A stretch of 9,475 bases of DNA, taken from NCBI GenBank assembly GCA_014728785.1, contig WJKZ01000143.1:1-9475 (forward strand), written 5' to 3'. Made by a program: the position numbers and the translations under genes. The DNA comes from Candidatus Omnitrophota bacterium. Its GTDB lineage: Bacteria > Omnitrophota > Gorgyraeia > Duberdicusellales > 4484-171. The notes under the pieces were generated by a model. That model worked only from the letters and a program-made list of their open reading frames with translations, made no database searches and was not told where the DNA came from. Below are positions 1 to 7,103 of this stretch, piece by piece. Numbering within the stretch: the stretch's first letter is position 1; the number at the start of each line of letters is the position of its first letter.

Positions 1-466
1 AAACACGGCCGGGCTTTATGCTTTTAAGGGAAGCTCTACAATAGCCCCCTTCAATCGCAATATCAACGCCCAGGGACGCCAAGCCTTTTATGTGTAAATC
101 TACAGGGCGGGGGCCTATAATACAACCACCCGGTAAAGCAACCTTTGCCCTCTTTCTCTTTGCCAGTAGAGGCCCAAGGCAGCAAAAAGAAGCCCGCATA
201 GTTCTTACCAATCTGTAAGGGGCAGTAATTTTTTTACTTTTCGTACTCTTTACTACAAGGGTATTATTACTAAATTCTACCCTTTTACCCAAAAGAGACA
301 ATATCTGTATCATTGTCCTTATATCCATAAGGTCAGGCACCTTATGGATTACACAATCTTCGTCGGTAAGAAGGGTCGCGGTCATAATCGGCAAACTTGC
401 ATTTTTTGACCCGCTCACCTCTACTCTTCCGGACAATTTAGACTGTTCAACTATAAATTTATCCAT
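1..466 (-). CDS. murA: UDP-N-acetylglucosamine 1-carboxyvinyltransferase MurA, N-terminal part (3' end beyond window)
   Basis: MurA transfers enolpyruvate from phosphoenolpyruvate to UDP-GlcNAc, the first committed cytoplasmic step of peptidoglycan synthesis. About 155 codons are visible, roughly the first third of a family of about 420 residues; the frame is open to the window edge. The SGSKNA motif (residues 18-23) holds the substrate-binding Lys-Asn pair. The catalytic loop LPGGCIIGPRPVDLHI (111-126) places the active-site cysteine at residue 115, as in the E. coli enzyme. That Cys form is the one covalently modified by fosfomycin, unlike the Asp variants of mycobacteria and chlamydiae, so a sensitive target is inferred. 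The ATG overlaps the end of prmC by 8 bases (ATGGATAA), which suggests translational coupling. A GGGGAG-like ribosome site lies about 12 bases upstream inside prmC. MurA and MurZ paralogues cannot be told apart from this fragment. Confidence 0.95.
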   Translation of the reverse strand, partial: MDKFIVEQSKLSGRVEVSGSKNASLPIMTATLLTDEDCVIHKVPDLMDIRTMIQILSLLGKRVEFSNNTLVVKSTKSKKITAPYRLVRTMRASFCCLGPLLAKRKRAKVALPGGCIIGPRPVDLHIKGLASLGVDIAIEGGYCRASLKSIKPGRV

Positions 467-1268
467 TTTTTATAACCACTCCCCTGAAATGGCCCGCATA
501 ATCCTTAATCCACTTTACCGCTTTATAATTTTTTATGGAAGAAATTATTTCTTCGCACATGTCTTTATGCGCATAACCAAATTCACTGACAAGAAATCCT
601 CCCCGCTTAAGATATTTAGCGGCTTCAAACAAAATCCTCTTAACCACATCTAAACCATCCCGGCCGCCTTCTAAAGCAATACGGGGTTCATACAGTAAGG
701 GTCCGCTCAGATTTCCTGTCTCAACATAAGGAGGATTAGCGACTATTAAATCGAAACTTCTTTTTTTGAAAGAAGTAAATAAATCGGAATTTACAAAATT
801 TATATCAACACTGTGTTTTCCGCGGTTAATGGAAGCTACTTTAAGGGCTTTAAAATCTATATCTGATGAAACTATATTTATTTTGTTACCTAAAAGCTTT
901 TTTATACTTACAGCTATATTGGCCGAACCTGTACCCAAATCCAGCACATTCTTTAAATTATTATCCTGTATTAAAATTAGCGCCTCCTCTACCAGCAACT
1001 CTGTTTCTTTACGCGGTACCAATACATCGGAATTTATAAAAAACTCATGGCCGAAAAACTCCTCTTTCTTTAAAATGTAGCTAAGAGGCCTGCCCTTAAT
1101 ATATTCCTTTTTTACAGAAGATAACTTTTTAAGTTCTTTGAGTTTTATACTTTTATTCCGGGCGAGCAAAAGAGAGGAAGGGGAAACCAATACATTTTTG
1201 AGCAGAAACCTTAAGTCACTTTCATTAAATATATCTTTATTTTTATCAATCCATTCTTTAAGCAACAT
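459..1268 (-). CDS. prmC: Peptide chain release factor N5-glutamine methyltransferase PrmC (HemK)
   Basis: PrmC uses S-adenosylmethionine to methylate the glutamine of the GGQ motif in release factors, raising peptide-release efficiency. The 269 residues fit the family (about 270-290). A small helical N-terminal domain (about 1-75) precedes a Rossmann methyltransferase domain. Visible motifs are VPRKETE (84-90, usually PRPETE), SAM-binding DLGTGSANIA (110-119), the glutamine-binding NPPY (178-181) and the YEPRIALEGGRDGL block (193-206) typical of HemK proteins. The gene begins 5 bases after prfA, which encodes its substrate RF1; this pairing is seen across many bacteria and makes the assignment secure. 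The ATG is preceded only by a distant AGAGGT, about 14 bases away inside the end of prfA, so initiation probably depends on ribosomes arriving from prfA. It overlaps murA by 8 bases at its 3' end. Confidence 0.96.
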   Translation of the reverse strand: MLLKEWIDKNKDIFNESDLRFLLKNVLVSPSSLLLARNKSIKLKELKKLSSVKKEYIKGRPLSYILKKEEFFGHEFFINSDVLVPRKETELLVEEALILIQDNNLKNVLDLGTGSANIAVSIKKLLGNKINIVSSDIDFKALKVASINRGKHSVDINFVNSDLFTSFKKRSFDLIVANPPYVETGNLSGPLLYEPRIALEGGRDGLDVVKRILFEAAKYLKRGGFLVSEFGYAHKDMCEEIISSIKNYKAVKWIKDYAGHFRGVVIKNG

Positions 1269-1273
1269 GGGCT

Positions 1274-2344
1274 TTAAACCAGACCTCTTTTCTCGTAAAT
1301 CTTTTTTCTTTCTTCCCCGATTAGCTCATCAACCACTTCGTCCAAATCTCCCTCAAGAACTGCTTCCAGACGGTAAATAGTAAGGTTTATCCTGTGGTCA
1401 GTCACCCGCCTCTCAGGAAAATTATATGTTCTTATTTTTTCGCTTCTTTCACCGGTGCCTACCTGTATACGGCGAAGCCGGGTCATCTTTTTAACCTCAT
1501 CCTTCAGCATCTTTTCCATGATTCTCGCCTTAAGTACCCTCATGGCTTTTTCTCTGTTTTTTATCTGGGAACGTTCATCCTGACAGGCTACCACAATTCC
1601 TGTAGGTAAGTGAGTGATACGGACTGCTGAATCAGTAACATTCACATGCTGGCCACCGGCGCCGGAAGAACGATAAGTTTCAATCCTTAAATCGTCGCTA
1701 TTCAATTTTAGTTCAACTTCCTTGGGCTCAATCAATACCGCTACGGTAACGGTAGAGGTATGGATTCTTCCTCCGGATTCAGTAACCGGCACTCGCTGAA
1801 CCCTATGGACGCCGCTCTCAAACTTTAAATGCGTATAAGCCTCTTTGCCTTTCAGGGAAAATATTATTTCTTTAAACCCTCCGATTTCTGTCGGGTTAGA
1901 ACTTAGGACTTCCGTTTTCCAACCATTTCTTTCTGCATACTTAGAATACATTTTAAAAAGCGAAGCCGCAAACAAAGCTGATTCTTCCCCTCCTGCGGCA
2001 GCTCTTATCTCGATGATTAAATCATACTCCGGCTCGCTCTCTTCAAATATCTTATCCTCTATTTTTTTATTAATTTTTTTTAATTTTTCATCCAATGTAG
2101 TCCACTCTTCCCGAGCCAACGCTCTAACCTCCTCTTCTTCTCCGGTATCATGCGCCACTCTCTGAATATGTTCTTTTTGCTTGAGGTAGCTATCTCTTTC
2201 GTTCAGAAGGTCTAAGAGTTTCTCCAGATAAGAAAAGCGCTTTGCCAGATTGGCATACTTTTCTCTGTCCTGCAATATGTCATCGGACGAAAGCTGCCTG
2301 GAAACCTTGTTGTATTCGTCTCTTATCTTATCTAAGTTAATCAT
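1274..2344 (-). CDS. prfA: Peptide chain release factor 1 (RF1)
   Basis: RF1 reads UAA and UAG stop codons in the ribosomal A site and triggers hydrolysis of peptidyl-tRNA. Its 356 residues match the usual length of about 360. The N-terminal domain is a charged helical region (1-105). The PVT tripeptide (186-188) in the [11 protein letters not shown] segment is the RF1-type PxT anticodon; RF2 would carry SPF. The catalytic GGQ motif is at 230-232 within [10 protein letters not shown], and the C-terminal [14 protein letters not shown] block (305-318) is characteristic. The methylase for its Gln232 is encoded by the next gene, prmC. The start [11 protein letters not shown] aligns with the normal beginning of the family. 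The leader lacks a Shine-Dalgarno sequence and instead has a pyrimidine run (CCCCTTTTTTCAACCT) directly before the ATG. It follows rpmE by 35 bases. Confidence 0.97.
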   Translation of the reverse strand: MINLDKIRDEYNKVSRQLSSDDILQDREKYANLAKRFSYLEKLLDLLNERDSYLKQKEHIQRVAHDTGEEEEVRALAREEWTTLDEKLKKINKKIEDKIFEESEPEYDLIIEIRAAAGGEESALFAASLFKMYSKYAERNGWKTEVLSSNPTEIGGFKEIIFSLKGKEAYTHLKFESGVHRVQRVPVTESGGRIHTSTVTVAVLIEPKEVELKLNSDDLRIETYRSSGAGGQHVNVTDSAVRITHLPTGIVVACQDERSQIKNREKAMRVLKARIMEKMLKDEVKKMTRLRRIQVGTGERSEKIRTYNFPERRVTDHRINLTIYRLEAVLEGDLDEVVDELIGEERKKIYEKRGLV

Positions 2345-2379
2345 AGGTTGAAAAAAGGGGCGTAGATATTGAAATAATA

Positions 2380-2583
2380 TTATTTTTTCTTTCCATATTT
2401 CTTGATAAATTTATCTACCCTTCCTTCAGAATCCACGAATCTTTGTTTTCCCGTAAAGAAAGGATGACATTTTGAGCAAATTTCTACATTAATGCTTTTT
2501 TTTGTGGAACGAGTATGTATAACGTTGCCGCACGCACACATAATAGTGGCAAAATCATATTTTGGATGAATTTTTTCTTTCAT
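2380..2583 (-). CDS. rpmE: 50S ribosomal protein L31, zinc-binding (C+) form
   Basis: L31 sits at the central protuberance of the large subunit and bridges to the small subunit. The 67-residue protein begins MKEKIHPKY, the family signature, and has four cysteines, Cys16, Cys18, Cys36 and Cys39, arranged as CAC...CSKC. This is the zinc-ribbon C+ version rather than the zinc-independent C- paralogue used under zinc limitation. [12 protein letters not shown] (40-51) and a lysine-rich tail complete the match. The ATG is set by a very good Shine-Dalgarno AAGGAGGT. It lies 96 bases after rho, the longest gap in the window, and that gap contains a candidate promoter; prfA follows 35 bases downstream. 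The rho-rpmE-prfA neighbourhood is also known from Gram-positive genomes. Confidence 0.97.
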   Translation of the reverse strand: MKEKIHPKYDFATIMCACGNVIHTRSTKKSINVEICSKCHPFFTGKQRFVDSEGRVDKFIKKYGKKK

Positions 2584-2587
2584 TTTT

Positions 2588-2595
2588 ACCTCCTT
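2588..2595 (-). promoter_or_regulatory. Strong Shine-Dalgarno site of rpmE
   Basis: The minus strand reads AAGGAGGT followed by AAAA and the rpmE ATG at 2583. It is among the best matches to the anti-Shine-Dalgarno sequence in the window and fixes the rpmE start. It contrasts with the absence of any such site at the next gene, prfA. Confidence 0.85.
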
Positions 2596-2670
2596 AAATT
2601 CAAATTTTATCTGAGAATATAAATCCTGGCCGAAGGGAAACTTCTGAAATCATGTTAATTCAGGTTATCT

Positions 2671-2679
2671 ATTATACCA
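2671..2679 (-). promoter_or_regulatory. Candidate extended -10 promoter for rpmE-prfA-prmC-murA
   Basis: The minus strand reads TGGTATAAT immediately after the rho stop codon: a perfect TATAAT hexamer with the upstream TGn of an extended -10 element. No good -35 hexamer is seen at 16-18 bases (best is about 2 of 6), but extended -10 promoters tolerate this. A start near 2664 would give an rpmE leader of about 80 bases. This would let the ribosomal and release-factor genes be expressed apart from rho and polA. Function is inferred; only the motif is seen. Confidence 0.5.
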
Positions 2680-3981
2680 CTATTTGTTAAGAGTTAAGAG
2701 AAATTCTACATTGTTTTTGGTCTTGCTCAATTTACTGATCAAAAGCTCGAGAGCTTCGGCGGAATTAAGTTCATTTAAGGCTTTTCTGAGTATCCATATC
2801 CGCTGTAACTCATCATTATGTATAAGCAATTCTTCACGTCTGGTATTGGAACGTTTTATGTCAATTGAGGGGTAAACCCTCTTCTGAAAAATGCTCCTAT
2901 CCAGAGTAATTTCCATGTTTCCTGTCCCCTTAAATTCTTCGAATATCACGTCGTCCATTCTGGAACCGGTATCTACCAGAGATGTAGCCATTATGGTTAG
3001 AGATCCTCCTTCTTCCAGTGCCCGAGCTGCCCCAAAAAACCTTTTAGGTTTATGTAAAGCATTGGAGTCGATGCCCCCCGAAAGTATACGGCCGGAGTGA
3101 GGTTCAACCAGATTGTAAGCCCTGGCAAGACGAGTGATACTGTCCAGCAATATCACTACATTCTTCTTATGTTCTACCAGCCGCTTGGCTTTCTCGATAA
3201 CCATTTCTGCCACCTGAACATGCCGCTGAGCAATCTCATCAAAAGTTGAACTTATTACCTCTCCTTTAACTATATTCTTCATTTCGGTTACTTCTTCCGG
3301 TCTTTCATCAATCAGAAGAACCATGAGTATCACTTCCGGATAGTTACTCATAATAGCGTTGGCTACCTTCTGAAGAAGCACGGTTTTACCACTGTAAGGA
3401 GGAGCTACTATCAATCCACGCTGGCCCCTGCCTATAGGACAAAGTAAGTCCAGAATCCTGGTAGAAAGTATCTCGGGCTTGGTTTCCAATATAAACCTTT
3501 CTTTTGGATACATAGGCGTAAGATTATCGAAGAGGACACGGTTACGCGATTCTTCCGGATGTTCAAAGTTGACTGCTTCTACTTTAAGCAGGGCAAAATA
3601 TTTCTCATTATCTTTAGGAGGCCTGATCTGTCCGCTTACAGTATCACCGGTTCTTAAAGAAAATTTCCTTATTTGAGAAGGAGAAACGTAGATATCATCG
3701 GGCGAAGGAAGATAATTGTAGTTTGTCGAACGCAGGAACCCGAATCCTTCGGGCAAGACTTCCAGAACCCCATCACCAAACATAAGCCCTTTCTTTTCAG
3801 CCTGAGCCTGTAAAATCTTGAATATAAGGTCCTGTTTTTTCAACCCGCTTATTCCGTTAATCTTCAATTCTTTTGCTGCCTTGGTAAGCTCAGATGTTTT
3901 CATGTCTTTAAGCATACCTATCTCGATTGTGTCGTCAACAACCACTTTTTTAGTCTTTAATTTTGCTTCATTCTTTTCCAC
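2680..3981 (-). CDS. rho: Transcription termination factor Rho
   Basis: Rho is a hexameric RNA-dependent ATPase/translocase that ends transcription of untranslated RNA. The 433 residues are close to the E. coli length (419), with no large insertion domain. The Rho_N helical domain (about 24-60) is followed by the cold-shock-like RNA-binding domain ([14 protein letters not shown], 71-84, to about 135) and the RecA-type motor. The Walker A is APPYSGKT (193-200), where E. coli has APPKAGKT. The catalytic-glutamate segment [10 protein letters not shown] is at 225-234, Walker B VILLDS at 276-281, the Q-loop region [21 protein letters not shown] at 300-320 and the R-loop [10 protein letters not shown] at 348-357. 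The start is GTG, chosen because AAGGAGGT lies 9 bases upstream and no in-frame ATG precedes it. The start overlaps the end of coaE by 25 bases, implying coupled translation. The stop is TAG. Confidence 0.97.
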   Translation of the reverse strand: MEKNEAKLKTKKVVVDDTIEIGMLKDMKTSELTKAAKELKINGISGLKKQDLIFKILQAQAEKKGLMFGDGVLEVLPEGFGFLRSTNYNYLPSPDDIYVSPSQIRKFSLRTGDTVSGQIRPPKDNEKYFALLKVEAVNFEHPEESRNRVLFDNLTPMYPKERFILETKPEILSTRILDLLCPIGRGQRGLIVAPPYSGKTVLLQKVANAIMSNYPEVILMVLLIDERPEEVTEMKNIVKGEVISSTFDEIAQRHVQVAEMVIEKAKRLVEHKKNVVILLDSITRLARAYNLVEPHSGRILSGGIDSNALHKPKRFFGAARALEEGGSLTIMATSLVDTGSRMDDVIFEEFKGTGNMEITLDRSIFQKRVYPSIDIKRSNTRREELLIHNDELQRIWILRKALNELNSAEALELLISKLSKTKNNVEFLLTLNK

Positions 3982-4550
3982 AGCAAATCGACCTCCTTTT
4001 TAAATTCCTCCAAATCACAATTATTATTAATCACAAAATCTGACCTCCTGATTTTATATTTAAGCGGCAGGTATAGAGAAAGCCTTCTGCCTGCTTCTGC
4101 TTCTGAAAAACCGTATTTCTCCTTTAGCCTGGAGATAAGAATATCCCGCCTCGTTTTAACCAATATTGTGTAATCAAACCTATCTTCTAATTTCTTTTCA
4201 AAAAGAAGAGGAACTTCGGCAACATAAATTTTAGTGCCTTTTCTTTTGGCTTTTTTTATCCAGGACAGTAAATCCTCAATCACAACGGGATGCACTATTC
4301 CTTCTAAAATCCTTAATTTATTTTTGTCTGCAAAAACTATTTTTCCTAATTTTCTCCTGCAGATTTTCTTACCTGTGACAACACCGGGGAAAAACTTCCG
4401 GATATTTTTAAAAATGCGGCTATTAGGGTTACGGTAATAATCATGTATTCTTTTATCTGTGTCGAAGATTTCTGCCCCTTTTTTCTTCAGCCTCTTCAGG
4501 AGAGTACTTTTGCCGCAAGCTAAATTACCCGTCAACCCGAATACCGGCAT
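3957..4550 (-). CDS. coaE: Dephospho-CoA kinase
   Basis: CoaE phosphorylates the 3'-hydroxyl of dephospho-CoA, the last step of coenzyme A synthesis. The 197-residue length is typical. It is a P-loop kinase: [12 protein letters not shown] (5-16) is the Walker A, FDTDKRIH (29-36) corresponds to the conserved D-x-D substrate motif, LEGIVHPVV (82-90) is the family's E-x(3)-HP block, and VAEVPLLFE (110-118) is the near-diagnostic VPLLFE motif. The C-terminal [11 protein letters not shown] (173-183) matches the usual V-I-x-N-x-G-x-L-E-E-L ending, with Cys in place of Gly. The gene starts 9 bases after polA without a clear Shine-Dalgarno sequence, and its last 25 bases overlap rho, whose ribosome site lies inside coaE. 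It is clearly an internal member of the polA-coaE-rho unit. Confidence 0.95.
   Translation of the reverse strand: MPVFGLTGNLACGKSTLLKRLKKKGAEIFDTDKRIHDYYRNPNSRIFKNIRKFFPGVVTGKKICRRKLGKIVFADKNKLRILEGIVHPVVIEDLLSWIKKAKRKGTKIYVAEVPLLFEKKLEDRFDYTILVKTRRDILISRLKEKYGFSEAEAGRRLSLYLPLKYKIRRSDFVINNNCDLEEFKKEVDLLWKRMKQN
3991..3998 (-). promoter_or_regulatory. Shine-Dalgarno site fixing the GTG start of rho
   Basis: AAGGAGGT on the minus strand, inside the coaE reading frame, is followed after 9 bases (CGATTTGCT) by GTG GAA AAG. The strength and spacing of this site support GTG at 3981 as the rho start, even though it lies within coaE. Confidence 0.8.
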
Positions 4551-4559
4551 AATATATCT

Positions 4560-7061
4560 TTATTTAAGCTCCTGCATTTGTCCCCAGTTTGAGCCTGCTT
4601 TTAAATTTACTTTTACAGGCACCTTAAGCTCAAGGGCAGTCTCCATATTCTTCTTTATCAAGACGCGGACTTCTTCAACCTCTTCTTCTGGCACATCGAA
4701 TATAAGCTCATCATGTATCTGCAGGATAAGTTTAGTCTTCAGATTCAGTTTCTTCAATTCATTGTATATTTTTACCATTGCCAGCTTTATTAAATCCGCG
4801 CAGCTACCCTGGATAGGGGTATTTACCGCCTGACGGCGGGCAAATTCCCGGCTCTGAATATTAGGGCTGTTAATATCCGGCAGGTTTCTTTTTCTTCCCA
4901 GAAGAGTTTTTACGAAACCTTTGCGTTTTGCGTCCCGGAAAACCTTATCTATATAGTTGTTAACTCCCGGATATCTCTTAAAGTAATTATCGATAAACTC
5001 CTGAGCCTGGTTGGAAGATATTTTCAATTCACGGGAAAGGCCGTAAGGGCTCATACCGTAGATTATCCCGAAATTAACCCTTTTAGCTATATTGCGCTGA
5101 GGTTTGTTTATCTCGGACTGAGAGGTGTCAAATAAAATAGATGCGGTAAAGTTGTGTATATCTAACCCTTCTCCAAAAGCCTTAAGAAGGTTTTTATCTT
5201 CGGAGAGATGAGCTAAAATCCTTAATTCTATCTGCGAATAATCTGCGGACAAAAGGCAACCTCCTTTGTGTGAAGTCACAAATGCCTGCCTTAAATCAGA
5301 AGCAAATTCTCCTTTTACCGGTATGCTCTGCAAATTAGGAGAAGAACTGGAAAGCCTCCCGGTCTGTGTAATTGTCTGGTTAAACTGCGCATGCAACCTG
5401 CCTTTGGCTTTGTTAACTTCCTCTATTAAAGGTAAAATATAAGTGGTTTTCAGCTTGGTAAGCTGACGATACTCCAGGATATAAACAGCGATAGGGTGCT
5501 TTAAAGATAAATTATGCAGTACCTCTTCGTTGGTAGAATAGCCGGTCTTGGTCTTCTTCAATGGTTTAATTTTTAAATCATTAAAAAGGACTCCGGCAAG
5601 TTGTTTCGGCGAATTAAGATTAAATTCTTTACCGGCTATAGAAAAACATGTTTTTTTCATCTCTTTTATCTTAACGTCAACTTTATCAAGGAGAATCTCC
5701 AGTTTTTGGCTGTCGACTTTTATTCCATTTTCTTCCATTTCCGCCAATATCGGCAGAAGAGGCATCTCCACCTCAAAAAAAAGCTTTTCCGCCTTTTCTT
5801 TCTGAAGCAGGGGCATAAGTTTTTCATACAATTTATATATAAAAAATGGTTTATGCTCGTTGCTTATATCTGAGGCATGATAATCCAGATAATAAGATAC
5901 CAGGGAAGGCAGACTGAAATCCAAAAAAGACGAATCAAGGATATACGCTGCCACTTCAACATCAAACCAGGCTCCTTTTATCTTAAAAGGTAAATAGGAT
6001 ATCTGACTCTTAAAACCGCAAGATATCTTCTGCAGAGAATCATTCTGTATTATTTCTTCTGCCTCTTTTAGAGAGAGCCGGTACACACAGCTATCAGGCG
6101 GGCTAAAAATAAATACTTTATCTTTAATGTAAATATTTAAAGGTTGTTTTCCCAGACGGCGCAGGGAATCGCTGCTGAAATTTTCTTTAATTTTAATGTC
6201 CACACTGGAAGAAGCTTTAGGTAAATCTTTGAGGAGTCCTTTAAATTCAAGCCTGTTAAAAATTTCATATAATTTTTCCAAATCAGGTTCACTTTTTTTT
6301 AAATTATCCCAGCTTATATCCAAATCGCATGCGTTAAGTTTAACCAGCTCTTTGCTCAAAAAAATATTCTTTCTGCTTTCCTGCAGAATTTTTTGGGTTT
6401 TTGCGGGGATTTTTTCCATATTGTCGAAAATATTTTCTATTGTCTTAAACTCTTTTATGAGCTTAGCCGCTCCTATTTTACCTATACCCCGGGCTCCGGG
6501 AATGTTATCGCTAGTGTCTCCCAGCAAAGATAGATAATCAACAATCAAATTGGGAGTAAAACCGTACTGTTCGATAAAATCCCTTTCCTTTATGATTTTG
6601 TCTTCTTTAATTTTATAAACAGAAACTTTACCTTCCTCTATTAACTGGAATAAATCTTTATCGGAACTTACTATCACCACCGAAGTATGTTTATCCAATG
6701 CTTTTGCAACCAAGGAAGCTATCACATCATCTGCCTCAAAACCTTCTTTTTCAATTACCGGCATCCCTAAGGCCTTTAACAGGCCTTTAATTATAGGAAT
6801 CTGGACTCGCAATCCGTCAGGAACAGGGGGACGATGCATTTTGTATTGCTTGAATCTTTCCTGACGGAAAGTCTTACGGGAAACGTCAAAACAAACTCCT
6901 ACATACTTCGGTTTGTATTTGGTCAGTATTTTTTTAAGGGTCTGGTAAAAACCATAAACTGCTCCAGTAGGAAATCCTTTCGAAGTAGATACTTTTATCG
7001 CGAAAAATGCACGGTAGCACAAAGAAGTACCGTCAATAAGGTAAATTTGCTCTGTTGGCAT
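4560..7061 (-). CDS. polA: DNA polymerase I with 5'-3' exonuclease and degenerate 3'-5' exonuclease domain
   Basis: Pol I fills repair gaps and removes RNA primers. It has 833 residues, near Thermus aquaticus Pol I (832) and shorter than E. coli (928). The FEN-type 5' nuclease (1-285) is complete: YLIDGT (7-12), FDVSRKTFR (58-66), EADDVI (109-114), SSDKDL (132-137) and GDTSDNIPG (181-189). The middle domain (about 290-425) keeps a recognisable FDVEVAAYILDSS strand (366-378) but lacks the DxE and other acidic metal ligands of a proofreading exonuclease. The polymerase domain has motif A DYSQIELR (607-614), the O-helix with Arg656, Lys660, Phe664 and Tyr668, and motif C QIHDEL (781-786). Phe664 is at the position associated with dideoxynucleotide discrimination. 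The ATG has no Shine-Dalgarno; a T-rich leader precedes it, 42 bases after the TPR gene. Confidence 0.97.
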   Translation of the reverse strand: MPTEQIYLIDGTSLCYRAFFAIKVSTSKGFPTGAVYGFYQTLKKILTKYKPKYVGVCFDVSRKTFRQERFKQYKMHRPPVPDGLRVQIPIIKGLLKALGMPVIEKEGFEADDVIASLVAKALDKHTSVVIVSSDKDLFQLIEEGKVSVYKIKEDKIIKERDFIEQYGFTPNLIVDYLSLLGDTSDNIPGARGIGKIGAAKLIKEFKTIENIFDNMEKIPAKTQKILQESRKNIFLSKELVKLNACDLDISWDNLKKSEPDLEKLYEIFNRLEFKGLLKDLPKASSSVDIKIKENFSSDSLRRLGKQPLNIYIKDKVFIFSPPDSCVYRLSLKEAEEIIQNDSLQKISCGFKSQISYLPFKIKGAWFDVEVAAYILDSSFLDFSLPSLVSYYLDYHASDISNEHKPFFIYKLYEKLMPLLQKEKAEKLFFEVEMPLLPILAEMEENGIKVDSQKLEILLDKVDVKIKEMKKTCFSIAGKEFNLNSPKQLAGVLFNDLKIKPLKKTKTGYSTNEEVLHNLSLKHPIAVYILEYRQLTKLKTTYILPLIEEVNKAKGRLHAQFNQTITQTGRLSSSSPNLQSIPVKGEFASDLRQAFVTSHKGGCLLSADYSQIELRILAHLSEDKNLLKAFGEGLDIHNFTASILFDTSQSEINKPQRNIAKRVNFGIIYGMSPYGLSRELKISSNQAQEFIDNYFKRYPGVNNYIDKVFRDAKRKGFVKTLLGRKRNLPDINSPNIQSREFARRQAVNTPIQGSCADLIKLAMVKIYNELKKLNLKTKLILQIHDELIFDVPEEEVEEVRVLIKKNMETALELKVPVKVNLKAGSNWGQMQELK

Positions 7062-7103
7062 GAAAAAAATTAAAAATTATTGAATGAAAGGATGGTAAAA
7101 ACC

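Noticed and set aside
2345..2379. ATATT/AATAT inverted repeat followed by a C/T run after rpmE, considered as a terminator.
   Set aside because: The stem is five A-T pairs only, and the T run is separated from it by CTACGCCCC; too weak to terminate and in the middle of a gene run.
2600..2653. A 17-codon open frame (ATG at 2653, TGA at 2602-2600, minus strand) in the rpmE leader, a possible leader peptide.
   Set aside because: It has no ribosome site, and an open frame this short is expected by chance nearly half the time. Without conservation I do not call it.
4459..4833. Plus-strand open frame of 124 codons opposite coaE and polA.
   Set aside because: It spans the coaE/polA junction antisense to two certain genes, is rich in Ser and Phe as expected from the complement of Lys/Glu codons, and resembles no family.
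6196..6537. Plus-strand open frame of 113 codons inside polA.
   Set aside because: It is antisense to the 5' nuclease region of polA, low-complexity in Ser/Leu, with no ribosome site.
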